A stretch of 64,000 bases of DNA from Bacteroidota bacterium (GTDB lineage: Bacteria; Bacteroidota; Bacteroidia; Flavobacteriales; Weeksellaceae), in assembly GCA_023460855.1 (NCBI GenBank), contig JAEWOS010000020.1:85832-149831 (forward strand), read 5' to 3'. The translations under genes and the position numbers were made by a program. The notes below the pieces were generated by a model. The model was not told the origin of the DNA, made no database searches, and saw only the letters and a program-made list of their open reading frames with translations. This document shows, in pieces, positions 50,373-57,206 of this stretch (position 1 is its first letter; every line of letters begins with the position of its first letter).

Positions 50373-50723
50373 CTACAGCACTAGTTTCTGCTGAAACCGG
50401 TCTTCGTAGAAATTCTGCAGTTCGTGGACATACTTTAATGCAGTCTGTGAAGTCTCATCTGTCCAGTATCCGTTTTGCATTGCAATATTCAGGTCTTTCA
50501 GCTTGAAATTCTGGTCGTTTCCTTCCGCGCCGGATTTGTTTAGCCAGCCTTCACTCAGAGGAACGCCTTTTAATCCCGAATAATAAATATTAGCGATCTG
50601 TTCCTGTCCGGTAACATCGTAATTGCGAATGGTCGCGGCGTCTGTTCTCACTTCCAGTACTTCGGAAAGCGTTTCCACATTATAGACGAGGTTTCCGGGT
50701 CTTAATCCAAGTTCATTTGTCAT
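50373..50723 (-). CDS. Phage-type small protein (ELR...YVHQLQN family)
   Basis: 116 residues. GLRPGNLVYNVETLSEVLEV at the N-terminus and LKYVHELQNFYEDRFQQKL at the C-terminus are the two marks of a family common in Bacteroidota phages and prophages and also found as solitary genes. VPLSEGWLNKSG in the middle is also typical. The function is unknown. It converges on the PLD-like gene (stop codons 15 bases apart) and there are no other phage genes around it. Confidence 0.72.
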   Translation of the reverse strand: MTNELGLRPGNLVYNVETLSEVLEVRTDAATIRNYDVTGQEQIANIYYSGLKGVPLSEGWLNKSGAEGNDQNFKLKDLNIAMQNGYWTDETSQTALKYVHELQNFYEDRFQQKLVL

Positions 50724-50818
50724 AGCGAATTTTGAAGCAATTTACATCAAAATTTCACTGTTGTAGCCGCATACGCTGAATTTGAAATTTTTTAAATGAA
50801 TATTGTAAGAATTGGCGA

Positions 50819-51040
50819 TCAGTAATTCAGGTAAAATTCTTCACTTACGATATCACCGCCAAGTTTGATGTCAAAAGCTCTTTTCGCTTTACTGTCGATT
50901 TCGAATTCGGTTTTTCCTTTGGGTTTGATATAGTTTTTTCCGTCCGGCATTATTTTGATAACAGCTTCTTCATAATCGTCGAAAATGTAAGTGGTTTCTC
51001 CTTTTTGAATATTCTGATAAATGGTTTCAGTGTTGGTCAT
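50819..51040 (-). CDS. Hypothetical protein, 73 residues
   Basis: A small acidic protein: TETIYQNIQKGETTYIFDDYEEAV, then KIMPDGKNYIKPKGKTEFEI and FDIKLGGDIVSEEFYLN. The composition and strand pattern are protein-like. There is an ATG at 51040, no signal peptide and no membrane part. It shares strand and neighbourhood with the phage-type gene 95 bases downstream. I do not recognise it. Confidence 0.6.
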   Translation of the reverse strand: MTNTETIYQNIQKGETTYIFDDYEEAVIKIMPDGKNYIKPKGKTEFEIDSKAKRAFDIKLGGDIVSEEFYLNY

Positions 51041-51150
51041 ATCTTAAACATTGAATTGGTGAACCAAGTTATGGTTATAATACTTCTCACGTATATAACA
51101 CCACTGAGAATGATCTGTAAATTCGAAAAAATTAAGGCTAAAGTGAAAAC

Positions 51151-51190
51151 AAAAAAGCCGCAACCGTTGATTCAACAAAATGCGGCTTCA
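51151..51190 (-). terminator. Terminator downstream of tRNA-Leu
   Basis: AAGCCGCA (51155-51162) pairs with TGCGGCTT (51181-51188); on the minus strand a T run follows. Confidence 0.8.
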
Positions 51191-51193
51191 GAA

Positions 51194-51276
51194 TGGTACC
51201 CAGGACCGGGATCGAACCGGTACTCCTAAGAACTGGTGTTTGAGACCAGCGCGTCTACCAATTCCGCCACCTGGGC
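51194..51276 (-). tRNA. tRNA-Leu(CAA)
   Basis: The minus strand gives a full class II tRNA: acceptor GCCCAGG/CCTGGGT with discriminator A, D arm with GGCGGAATTGGTAGACGC, anticodon loop CTCAAAC (anticodon CAA, reading TTG), a variable arm, and T arm GGTTCGATCCC. The 3' CCA is encoded. It has its own promoter box and terminator. Confidence 0.97.
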
Positions 51277-51293
51277 AATTCAAAATTGGTCTG

Positions 51294-51301
51294 CAAATAT
51301 A
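51294..51301 (-). promoter_or_regulatory. -7 box (TATATTTG) of tRNA-Leu
   Basis: TATATTTG on the minus strand lies 17 bases before the tRNA 5' end, with TTTC 19 bases upstream, as for the tRNA-Arg gene. Confidence 0.6.
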
Positions 51302-51342
51302 GGCAAATTTCGGTTTTTGTGAAATATTTGAAGAAAAAACGT

Positions 51343-52107
51343 TTAGAAATGTAATTCCTGCCCGTCGTAAGCCAGTGAAATGTTGTCCGGAAGCATTTGA
51401 GTTTCTTCCGAATGAATCCCGAACTGATGGCTGATGTGCGTCAGCAGCATTTTTTTTGGCTTCAGAATTTTGTTCAGTTCCAGAATATCTGAAAGCACAA
51501 AATGAGCAGGATGCGGTTCTGTTTTGCGGATGCAATTAACGATGAGGTAATCGAGATTGGTGAGTTTGTTAATTTCCGTCTGCGGAATCGAACTCGCATC
51601 GGTCAGATAAGCTGTATTCCGGAACTTAAATCCTAAGATAGGCAGATTTCCGTGCAGAATTTTTATCGGTTCAACCAGGCAATCGTACAGGCTGAAATCG
51701 CCGTCAATATGATGCGTTTCAAACACAGGTGTTCCGGGATAACGATTCTGCGCAAAGGCGTACGGAAACCGGTTTTTTATTTCATCGATCACCCTTTCTA
51801 GGCTGTAAAGCGGTGTGGCAAGAGAATTTCTGAACATCACCGGACGAAGATCATCCAGGCCGATGACATGGTCGTTATGCTCATGCGTAATAAGCACGGC
51901 GTCAACGTTTTCTTCGCCGAATTTCAGCATTTGCTGACGAAAATCAGGACCGCAGTCAATCAGGATTTTTTTGCCGGCAGCAGTGGTAATCATTGCTGAC
52001 GAGCGAAGCCGGTTATCACGCGGATCTTCGGAAGTGCAGACTTTGCATTTGCAGCCGATAACCGGAATTCCCTGTGATGTGCCGGTACCGAGAAATTTCA
52101 GCTGCAT
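51343..52107 (-). CDS. Metallo-beta-lactamase-fold hydrolase, PhnP-like
   Basis: 254 residues. It begins with the PhnP-type sequence LKFLGTGTSQGIPVIGCKCKVC, with a zinc-binding Cys pair, and DNRLRSSAMI. The metal site is THEHNDHVIGLDDL with DCGPDFRQQM before it, and THISHQFGIH supplies later ligands. PhnP is a cyclic phosphodiesterase; related proteins include lipoate-linked or ribonuclease-Z-like enzymes. Substrate here is not known. It is divergent from the 52153 gene by 45 bases and upstream of tRNA-Leu. Confidence 0.9.
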   Translation of the reverse strand: MQLKFLGTGTSQGIPVIGCKCKVCTSEDPRDNRLRSSAMITTAAGKKILIDCGPDFRQQMLKFGEENVDAVLITHEHNDHVIGLDDLRPVMFRNSLATPLYSLERVIDEIKNRFPYAFAQNRYPGTPVFETHHIDGDFSLYDCLVEPIKILHGNLPILGFKFRNTAYLTDASSIPQTEINKLTNLDYLIVNCIRKTEPHPAHFVLSDILELNKILKPKKMLLTHISHQFGIHSEETQMLPDNISLAYDGQELHF

Positions 52108-52121
52108 TTTGATGGTGGTAT

Positions 52122-52129
52122 TAATTTTG
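52122..52129 (+). promoter_or_regulatory. -7 box (TAATTTTG) for the 52153 gene
   Basis: TAATTTTG in the 45-base divergent region is 23 bases before the ATG at 52153 and matches the consensus. Confidence 0.45.
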
Positions 52130-52152
52130 GTAAATTTACAAAAATTTAAAAA

Positions 52153-53589
52153 ATGCTTTTATTAAAGCAGAAACTTACTCCCAAGCAGAAGGCTTTAGCA
52201 ATAAATTTAGACTCCAATATTTACGGTACTTTCGCAGAGATTGGAGCAGGGCAGGAAACCGTTCGGCATTTTTTTCGTGCAGGCGGCGCTTCCAAAACCA
52301 TCGCAAAAGCGATGTCTGCCTACGACAAAGATTTTTCCGATGCCATTTACGGCAAAGAAATCCATAACCGTTACGTAACGCAAAACAGACTTCGCAAGAT
52401 GCTTCGTTATGAAGTTTCGCTGATCGAAGAACGACTGTCGCGCGAAGTTTATCCGGACCGCAAGTTTTTTTCCTACGCCAACACGGTTACCACGATTAAT
52501 TTCGATAAAACGTCAACCGGTCATGGCTGGGTTGGAGTTCGTTTCCAGACGGAACCTTCCGAAGATTATAATGAAATCGTGCTTCACGTAAAATTCCGTG
52601 AAAATAATGCTACGCTTCAGCAGGAAACGCTTGGAAATCTGGGTGTGAACCTTATTTACGGAGCTTTTTTCTATTCGGATAATCCAAGAAGACTGATTGA
52701 ATCGCTGTATGACGACATCGATCTCGATAATCTGGAAATCGATATGATCGACTTTGCAGGTCCTTCATTCGCTTATGTGGATAACCGTTTGATGAGTCTG
52801 CAGCTTGTGAAAAACGGTATGACAGACGCTGTGATCTTCGATTCTGAAGGAAAAAATATGCTTCCTGCCGATTTGCTTTACAAGAAAAATATTTTTGCAG
52901 TACGCGGAAGTTTCCGGCCGGTAACTCTTGTAAATATCGATATGTTTGAGAGCGGCCTGGAAATGTTCATGAATGAAAATGAGGCGACAGAAGAAGATAC
53001 GGAAGTTCTGTTTGAAATTACGATTTCGAATCTGAAAGGCGACGGCGATATCGACGAACGCGATTTTATGGACCGTGTTGATGTACTTGGAAAACTAGGT
53101 TATACAGTAATCATTTCCAATTTTTCTGAATATTACAGACTCATTGACTATTTCGCAACATTCACGAATAACAAAATAGGAATCGGAATGGGCGTAAACA
53201 ATCTGCTGATGGTCTTTGATGAAACCTATTATAAAGATTTGTCAGGAGGAATTCTCGAAGCATTCGGTAAGTTTTTCAGAAAAGACATGACGGTTTATCT
53301 GTATCCTTACCGCGATCCTGAGTCACATGAACTGCTCACTTCCAACAACCTGAAGGTTGGAGATAACCTCAAAGAACTTTACAAATATTTCAAGCTGAAC
53401 CGCAGAATCAAGGATATCACCTCTTATCACCGCGAATTTTCTGAAATTTATTCACGCGAAATCCTTCGGAAAATTGCCAACAATGAAGGAGGCTGGGAAA
53501 ATCAGTTGCCGGACGGCGTTGCAGATATGATCAAGGAAAGAGGAATGTTCGGCTATAAGGATGAAGTGGAGTTAAAGGAGTTTTCCTGA
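52153..53589 (+). CDS. Conserved protein of unknown function, 478 residues
   Basis: A long soluble protein without signal peptide or membrane segments. Conserved-looking stretches include NLDSNIYGTFAEIGAGQETVRHFFRAGGASKTIAKAMSAYD at the start, KFFSYANTVTTINFDKTSTGHGWVGVRFQ, FKDxx-type DIDERDFMDRVDVLGKLGYTV, and YLYPYRDPESHELLTSNNLKV. In databases this family often carries a misleading name (I recall nicotinate-nucleotide adenylyltransferase or TonB receptor). None of the expected HxGH nucleotidyl or plug motifs is visible, so I would leave it unnamed. It is followed by the GAF-domain gene 43 bases later. Confidence 0.8.
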   Translation: MLLLKQKLTPKQKALAINLDSNIYGTFAEIGAGQETVRHFFRAGGASKTIAKAMSAYDKDFSDAIYGKEIHNRYVTQNRLRKMLRYEVSLIEERLSREVYPDRKFFSYANTVTTINFDKTSTGHGWVGVRFQTEPSEDYNEIVLHVKFRENNATLQQETLGNLGVNLIYGAFFYSDNPRRLIESLYDDIDLDNLEIDMIDFAGPSFAYVDNRLMSLQLVKNGMTDAVIFDSEGKNMLPADLLYKKNIFAVRGSFRPVTLVNIDMFESGLEMFMNENEATEEDTEVLFEITISNLKGDGDIDERDFMDRVDVLGKLGYTVIISNFSEYYRLIDYFATFTNNKIGIGMGVNNLLMVFDETYYKDLSGGILEAFGKFFRKDMTVYLYPYRDPESHELLTSNNLKVGDNLKELYKYFKLNRRIKDITSYHREFSEIYSREILRKIANNEGGWENQLPDGVADMIKERGMFGYKDEVELKEFS

Positions 53590-53632
53590 CGGGCAATTAT
53601 TGAGATTTCTAATCACAAAGAGTATTAAGAAA

Positions 53633-54082
53633 ATGTCTGAAGTAAAGAAAAGACTCGGCACAATTCTGGACAGTCCGAAACTGAACGGGGAAGAGAAATT
53701 GCAGAAGATCTGTAATCTGCTAGATCAGGAGCATCCGCATTTCAACTGGACGGGCTTTTATTTTCGAAACGGTGATAAGGAAGAACTGGTTCTTGGACCA
53801 TTTGTGGGTGCAGAAACGGAACATACTACCATTCCATTCGGAAAAGGAATTTGCGGACAGGTAGCAGTTTCCGGCAACACCTTTTTAGTTCCGGATGTTC
53901 AGCAACAGGATAATTATTTGAGTTGCTCTGCGGAAACAAAAGCCGAAATTGTCATTCCGATTTTCAAAAACGGGGAGAATGTTGGGCAACTGGATATTGA
54001 TTCGCACAGTTTAGATCCGTTTTCTTCCGAAGACCGCGAAATGCTGGAATGGCTGTGTGCTGAAATTCCAAAAATTATTTAA
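53633..54082 (+). CDS. GAF-domain protein, free methionine-R-sulfoxide reductase type
   Basis: 149 residues from the ATG at 53633. One GAF domain with NWTGFYFRNGDKEELVLGPF, IPFGKGICGQVAVSG, VPDVQQQDNYLSCSAETKAEIVIPI and GQLDIDSHS matches the fRMsr pattern. The Cys in GKGICG and the Cys in NYLSCS correspond to Cys94 and Cys118 of the E. coli enzyme. The place of E. coli Cys84 has no Cys, and the Asp after Cys118 is replaced by Ser. Reductase activity is therefore plausible but not certain. Its stop overlaps the convergent BtuF-like gene by 4 bases. Confidence 0.82.
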   Translation: MSEVKKRLGTILDSPKLNGEEKLQKICNLLDQEHPHFNWTGFYFRNGDKEELVLGPFVGAETEHTTIPFGKGICGQVAVSGNTFLVPDVQQQDNYLSCSAETKAEIVIPIFKNGENVGQLDIDSHSLDPFSSEDREMLEWLCAEIPKII

Positions 54083-54801
54083 CCGAAAATTTCTTTCTGA
54101 AGTTTCTCAAAATATGCTTTCCTTCGCGCAAGATGCGTTCCATACCAGGAAAAAGCTTCTCCGTCAACAATCACTACTTTTTTATCAGGAAAAATTTGTT
54201 GCATTTCCTGTACGTGCTGCGCTTTGAAAGGAAAAGGTTCTGAGGATAACAGAATTATTCCTGCTTCCTCAAGTGCTTCAACAGTAATCTCCGGATATCG
54301 TTTTTTATTTCCGAATATATTGATGAGACCTGTCTTCTGCATTACATCGTGAATGAAGGTGTCGTTTCCAACCGTCATGTACGGATTCTGCCAAATTAAA
54401 TAGGCGGCTTTAATGCTTAATTCTGTTTCGGGCAGAGCGTTGTCGATTTCGCTTATGAATTTCGCAGCCTTATCAGGTTTATTGAGTTTTTTGCCCAATT
54501 CCTGAAGAAATTTACGGTTGTCTTCGAGGGTTGCAATTTCCGTAACCCAGACTTCAAATTCTTTAGCGAGTTCTTCAATCTGCAGTTTTTCGTTTTCTTC
54601 CCTGTTTGCAATAATCAAATCCGGACTCAGCGCAAAAATCTTTTCCGGATGCAGATTTTTTGTGCCACCAACAATGGGAACATTTGGAACTTTTTCGGCG
54701 GGATGAATACAGAATTTCGTTCTTCCGACAACTTCCTTGTGATCGAGACCAAAATCAAAAAGAGCTTCGGTAATGGACGGGACAAGTGAAATTATTTTCA
54801 T
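54079..54801 (-). CDS. BtuF-like metal-receptor fold protein without signal peptide
   Basis: 240 residues. It starts at once with the first strand of the fold (MKIISLVPSITEALFDFGL), leaving no signal peptide or lipobox. The rest follows the BtuF/helical-backbone plan: VVGRTKFCIHPAEKVPNVPIVGG, PEKIFALSPDLIIANREEN, a long connecting helix, then ITVEALEEAGIILLSSEPFPF. In an importer this protein would be periplasmic; as written it is cytoplasmic. Related proteins in other bacteria also lack export signals, so a start error is unlikely. Ligand unknown. Confidence 0.85.
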   Translation of the reverse strand: MKIISLVPSITEALFDFGLDHKEVVGRTKFCIHPAEKVPNVPIVGGTKNLHPEKIFALSPDLIIANREENEKLQIEELAKEFEVWVTEIATLEDNRKFLQELGKKLNKPDKAAKFISEIDNALPETELSIKAAYLIWQNPYMTVGNDTFIHDVMQKTGLINIFGNKKRYPEITVEALEEAGIILLSSEPFPFKAQHVQEMQQIFPDKKVVIVDGEAFSWYGTHLARRKAYFEKLQKEIFG

Positions 54802-54857
54802 GCAGTTTTATTGAAGGGGAACAGAATTCTCAGGTACAAAATTCATGCTTTCTTCAT

Positions 54858-56180
54858 TTAAAGAAGTCTTCCGGTTAACAGCATTGCCGCAATGGAAAAA
54901 TATATGATCAGTCCGGTTACGTCCACAAGCGTTGCCACAAACGGAGCAGATGAAGTTGCGGGATCGAGGTTGAATTTTTTCAGAATGAAAGGCACCATCG
55001 ATCCGGAAAGCGTTCCCCATAAAACGATCATCGCGAGTGAAATTCCGGCACTTATGGCAATAAAAAACCAATATTCACCGTAATCAAACCAGCCGAGTTC
55101 ATGCCAGATCATTATGCGCAGAAAGCCAATAATTCCTAAAAATGTTCCGAGGATTAATCCGGTGATTACTTCTTTTCTCATGACGCGCCACCAGTCTTTG
55201 AGCGTAATTTCCTGCAGTGCCATGGCGCGGATGATCAGCGTTGCAGCCTGTGATCCGGCATTCCCGCCGCTCGAAATAATCAGCGGAATAAAAAGTGCGA
55301 GAACCACGGCTTTTTCTATTTCATTTTCGTAAAATCCCATCACCGAAGCGGTAATCAGCTGCAGAAAGAAGAGCACGATCAGCCAGAGTCCTCTTTTCTT
55401 GATCATTTCCCACCAGTGCGTCTGAATATAAGGTTCATCAAGCGCGTCCATACCCCCGAATTTCTGTATGTCTTCGGTATTCTGAAGTTCGATCTGATCG
55501 AGGATGTCATCAATCGTTACTATTCCTACCAGAACTCCGGCTTCGGTAACGATCGGAAGGGCAGTGCGGTCATATTTTTCGAAATAAGTTACCGCATTTT
55601 CTTTAGAAGTGGTGGTGGTAATTGCAACAAAGTGATTGTCGGTAATTTCGGAAATCAATTCGTTTTCATCAGCCAAAAGCAAATGCCGGATGTCCAGATC
55701 ATCGATCAGCCTGTTTTTTTCATCCACCACATACAGATAATTGAGGGTTTCAACCTTTCTGCCGACTTTCTTGATTTGTTCGAAACAGCGTTTTACGGTC
55801 CATTCCTTACGAATCTGTACGTAATAAGGCGTCATCATCCTCGCAATGGAATCTTCCTGATAGCCCAGAAGTTTCAGTGCAATTCTCCTTTCCTGAGGAT
55901 TCAGAAGGTTGATGGAATATTTGATGAGTTCGTCCGGAAAATCCTCAAAGAGATTCGTTCTGTCATCCGGAGTCATTGCATTCAGCAGTTCGGCAACTTC
56001 TTCTCGCCCGATTCCGCGAATGGTTTCTTCCTGAAAATCTGCGTCGAGATGCGAGAAAACGTCAGCTTTGTATTCCGTGGGAACTCTCAGAAATGCGAGC
56101 AAACGTTCTTCTGCAGGAAGTTCACTGAGTCTTTCTGCAATATCTGCGGCATTGAAAACAAGTTCTTTGGTTTCCTCCAT
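54858..56180 (-). CDS. mgtE: Magnesium transporter
   Basis: 440 residues. MgtE channel plan: an acidic helical N domain (about 1-120, with MTPDDRTNLFEDFPDEL), two CBS domains (about 125-250, with YLYVVDEKNRLIDDLD and GILVGIVTIDDIL), then five membrane helices including ISSGGNAGSQAATLIIRAM, the ion-pathway signature. It passes Mg2+ and closes when the cytosolic domains bind Mg2+. A -7 box lies 5 bases upstream of the ATG, so its message is probably leaderless. Confidence 0.97.
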   Translation of the reverse strand: MEETKELVFNAADIAERLSELPAEERLLAFLRVPTEYKADVFSHLDADFQEETIRGIGREEVAELLNAMTPDDRTNLFEDFPDELIKYSINLLNPQERRIALKLLGYQEDSIARMMTPYYVQIRKEWTVKRCFEQIKKVGRKVETLNYLYVVDEKNRLIDDLDIRHLLLADENELISEITDNHFVAITTTTSKENAVTYFEKYDRTALPIVTEAGVLVGIVTIDDILDQIELQNTEDIQKFGGMDALDEPYIQTHWWEMIKKRGLWLIVLFFLQLITASVMGFYENEIEKAVVLALFIPLIISSGGNAGSQAATLIIRAMALQEITLKDWWRVMRKEVITGLILGTFLGIIGFLRIMIWHELGWFDYGEYWFFIAISAGISLAMIVLWGTLSGSMVPFILKKFNLDPATSSAPFVATLVDVTGLIIYFSIAAMLLTGRLL

Positions 56181-56185
56181 TGCTG

Positions 56186-56193
56186 CAAAAATA
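56186..56193 (-). promoter_or_regulatory. -7 box (TATTTTTG) of mgtE
   Basis: TATTTTTG on the minus strand ends 5 bases before the ATG at 56180. With normal spacing transcription would begin at or next to the start codon, leaving no room for a magnesium riboswitch. Confidence 0.5.
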
Positions 56194-56274
56194 GCGGATT
56201 TATCAAAAAAAGACCCCTAAAAATGTTAATTTTGTATTACTTCTGTGAGCAGTGAGGCATAAAAAGAAAAAGAT

Positions 56275-56305
56275 TTTGCCGGTTTCTGAAAAAGCAGTAC
56301 TTTTG
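56275..56305 (+). promoter_or_regulatory. Complete promoter of rpsO (TTTG-N19-TACTTTTG)
   Basis: TTTG at 56275-56278 and TACTTTTG at 56298-56305 are separated by exactly 19 bases, the full Bacteroidota consensus. The start codon lies 36 bases downstream. Confidence 0.75.
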
Positions 56306-56341
56306 CACCTCGTTACATAATAATCATTAAATAATATTTGC

Positions 56342-56611
56342 ATGTACTTAACATCAGAGAAAAAAGCGGAAATCTTTACCAAGCACGGTGGAACCGCAGA
56401 AAACACAGGATCTGCGGAAGGGCAGGTTGCACTTTTCACTTACAGAATTAACCATTTAACCGGTCACCTGAAGAAAAATCACAAAGATTTTGCAACAGAA
56501 AGAGCGCTGGTAAAACTGGTAGGTAAAAGAAAAAGACTTCTGGATTACCTGAAGAACAAGGATATCGAAAGATACAGAGCGATTATCGCTGAACTTGGTT
56601 TGAGAAAGTAA
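56342..56611 (+). CDS. rpsO: 30S ribosomal protein S15
   Basis: 89 residues, the exact usual length. It binds 16S rRNA in the platform of the small subunit and starts its assembly. TGSAEGQVALFTYRINHLTGHLKKNHKDFATERAL and LVGKRKRLLDYLKNKDIERYRAII are diagnostic. A full promoter precedes it and a good terminator follows, so it is monocistronic, separated from pnp by a minus-strand gene. In many bacteria rpsO and pnp are adjacent, and here they are close. Confidence 0.98.
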   Translation: MYLTSEKKAEIFTKHGGTAENTGSAEGQVALFTYRINHLTGHLKKNHKDFATERALVKLVGKRKRLLDYLKNKDIERYRAIIAELGLRK

Positions 56612-56633
56612 TTTCCACCAGATTCGATAATAC

Positions 56634-56663
56634 AAAGCAACTCAGAAACGGGTTGCTTTTTTG
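56634..56663 (+). terminator. Terminator of rpsO
   Basis: AAAGCAAC (56634-56641) pairs with GTTGCTTT (56652-56659), followed by T residues. Confidence 0.8.
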
Positions 56664-56676
56664 TTTATACAAAGTT

Positions 56677-57039
56677 CTACTGCTGTCTGTGTTTCCCGAT
56701 CATTCCCAGATGCGTATGCTGAAAATTGTCTGTATATTTTAGTCCGTATCCGAAAATTCTGTCGAAAGCAATATGCGAGAACAGAATGATTCCCGCGATT
56801 GTCAGGTATTCAATCTCAAAATAATTGCCGGCGAGATAGCAAATAACCGCCGTTCCGAAATGATGGGCGATATTATAAAGACAGGCTCCTGTTTTCGGAT
56901 TATGGATATATCCGATCATCGAAAGATCCGGTAAGAAAAAGAGCGCGGCAAAAATCCACCAGCTGAATCCGGTTTGCGAATAGGCTAAAACTCCGAGCAG
57001 AAAAAGGAAAAGAAATTCGATTTTGAGCAGATTTTTCAT
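56677..57039 (-). CDS. DUF4260 membrane protein
   Basis: 120 residues with about four membrane helices. FLFLLGVLAYSQ and WIFAALFFLPDLSMIGYIHNPKTGACLYNIAHHF, plus LFSHIAFDRIFGYGLKY, are the conserved elements of DUF4260. Histidines and the Asp in PDLSM and HIAFDR lie in the membrane region. The family has no known role. It is the only minus-strand gene between rpsO and pnp. Confidence 0.85.
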   Translation of the reverse strand: MKNLLKIEFLFLFLLGVLAYSQTGFSWWIFAALFFLPDLSMIGYIHNPKTGACLYNIAHHFGTAVICYLAGNYFEIEYLTIAGIILFSHIAFDRIFGYGLKYTDNFQHTHLGMIGKHRQQ

Positions 57040-57130
57040 GATTGTTTTTCTTATTGGTAGAGATCGGGAGTTATTCGTTACAGTAACTTATACAGAGATG
57101 GCGGCAATAATCAATTCGCCTGATTTTACG

Positions 57131-57138
57131 TATCTTTG
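57131..57138 (+). promoter_or_regulatory. -7 box (TATCTTTG) of pnp
   Basis: TATCTTTG fits the consensus and lies about 70 bases before the pnp ATG. The leader is long enough to hold an autoregulatory element, as known for pnp in other bacteria. Confidence 0.6.
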
Positions 57139-57206
57139 CACACGAAAATTTAAATAGTTTAAATGATAACGCAGTCAATACGGACTGCACAAGACAGATT
57201 AATTTT

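Noticed and set aside
51194..51276. Integration site of a genomic island at tRNA-Leu
   Set aside because: No integrase gene or duplicated tRNA 3' end was seen within the window. It is kept only as a weak idea in the accessory-patch finding.
55416..56255. Plus-strand frame of 279 residues
   Set aside because: It is the antisense shadow of mgtE and is rich in Phe, Ile and Cys in a way typical of shadows in AT-rich genes.
56181..56341. Magnesium riboswitch before mgtE
   Set aside because: The -7 box lies 5 bases upstream of the ATG, leaving no leader, and no M-box-like structure was recognised.
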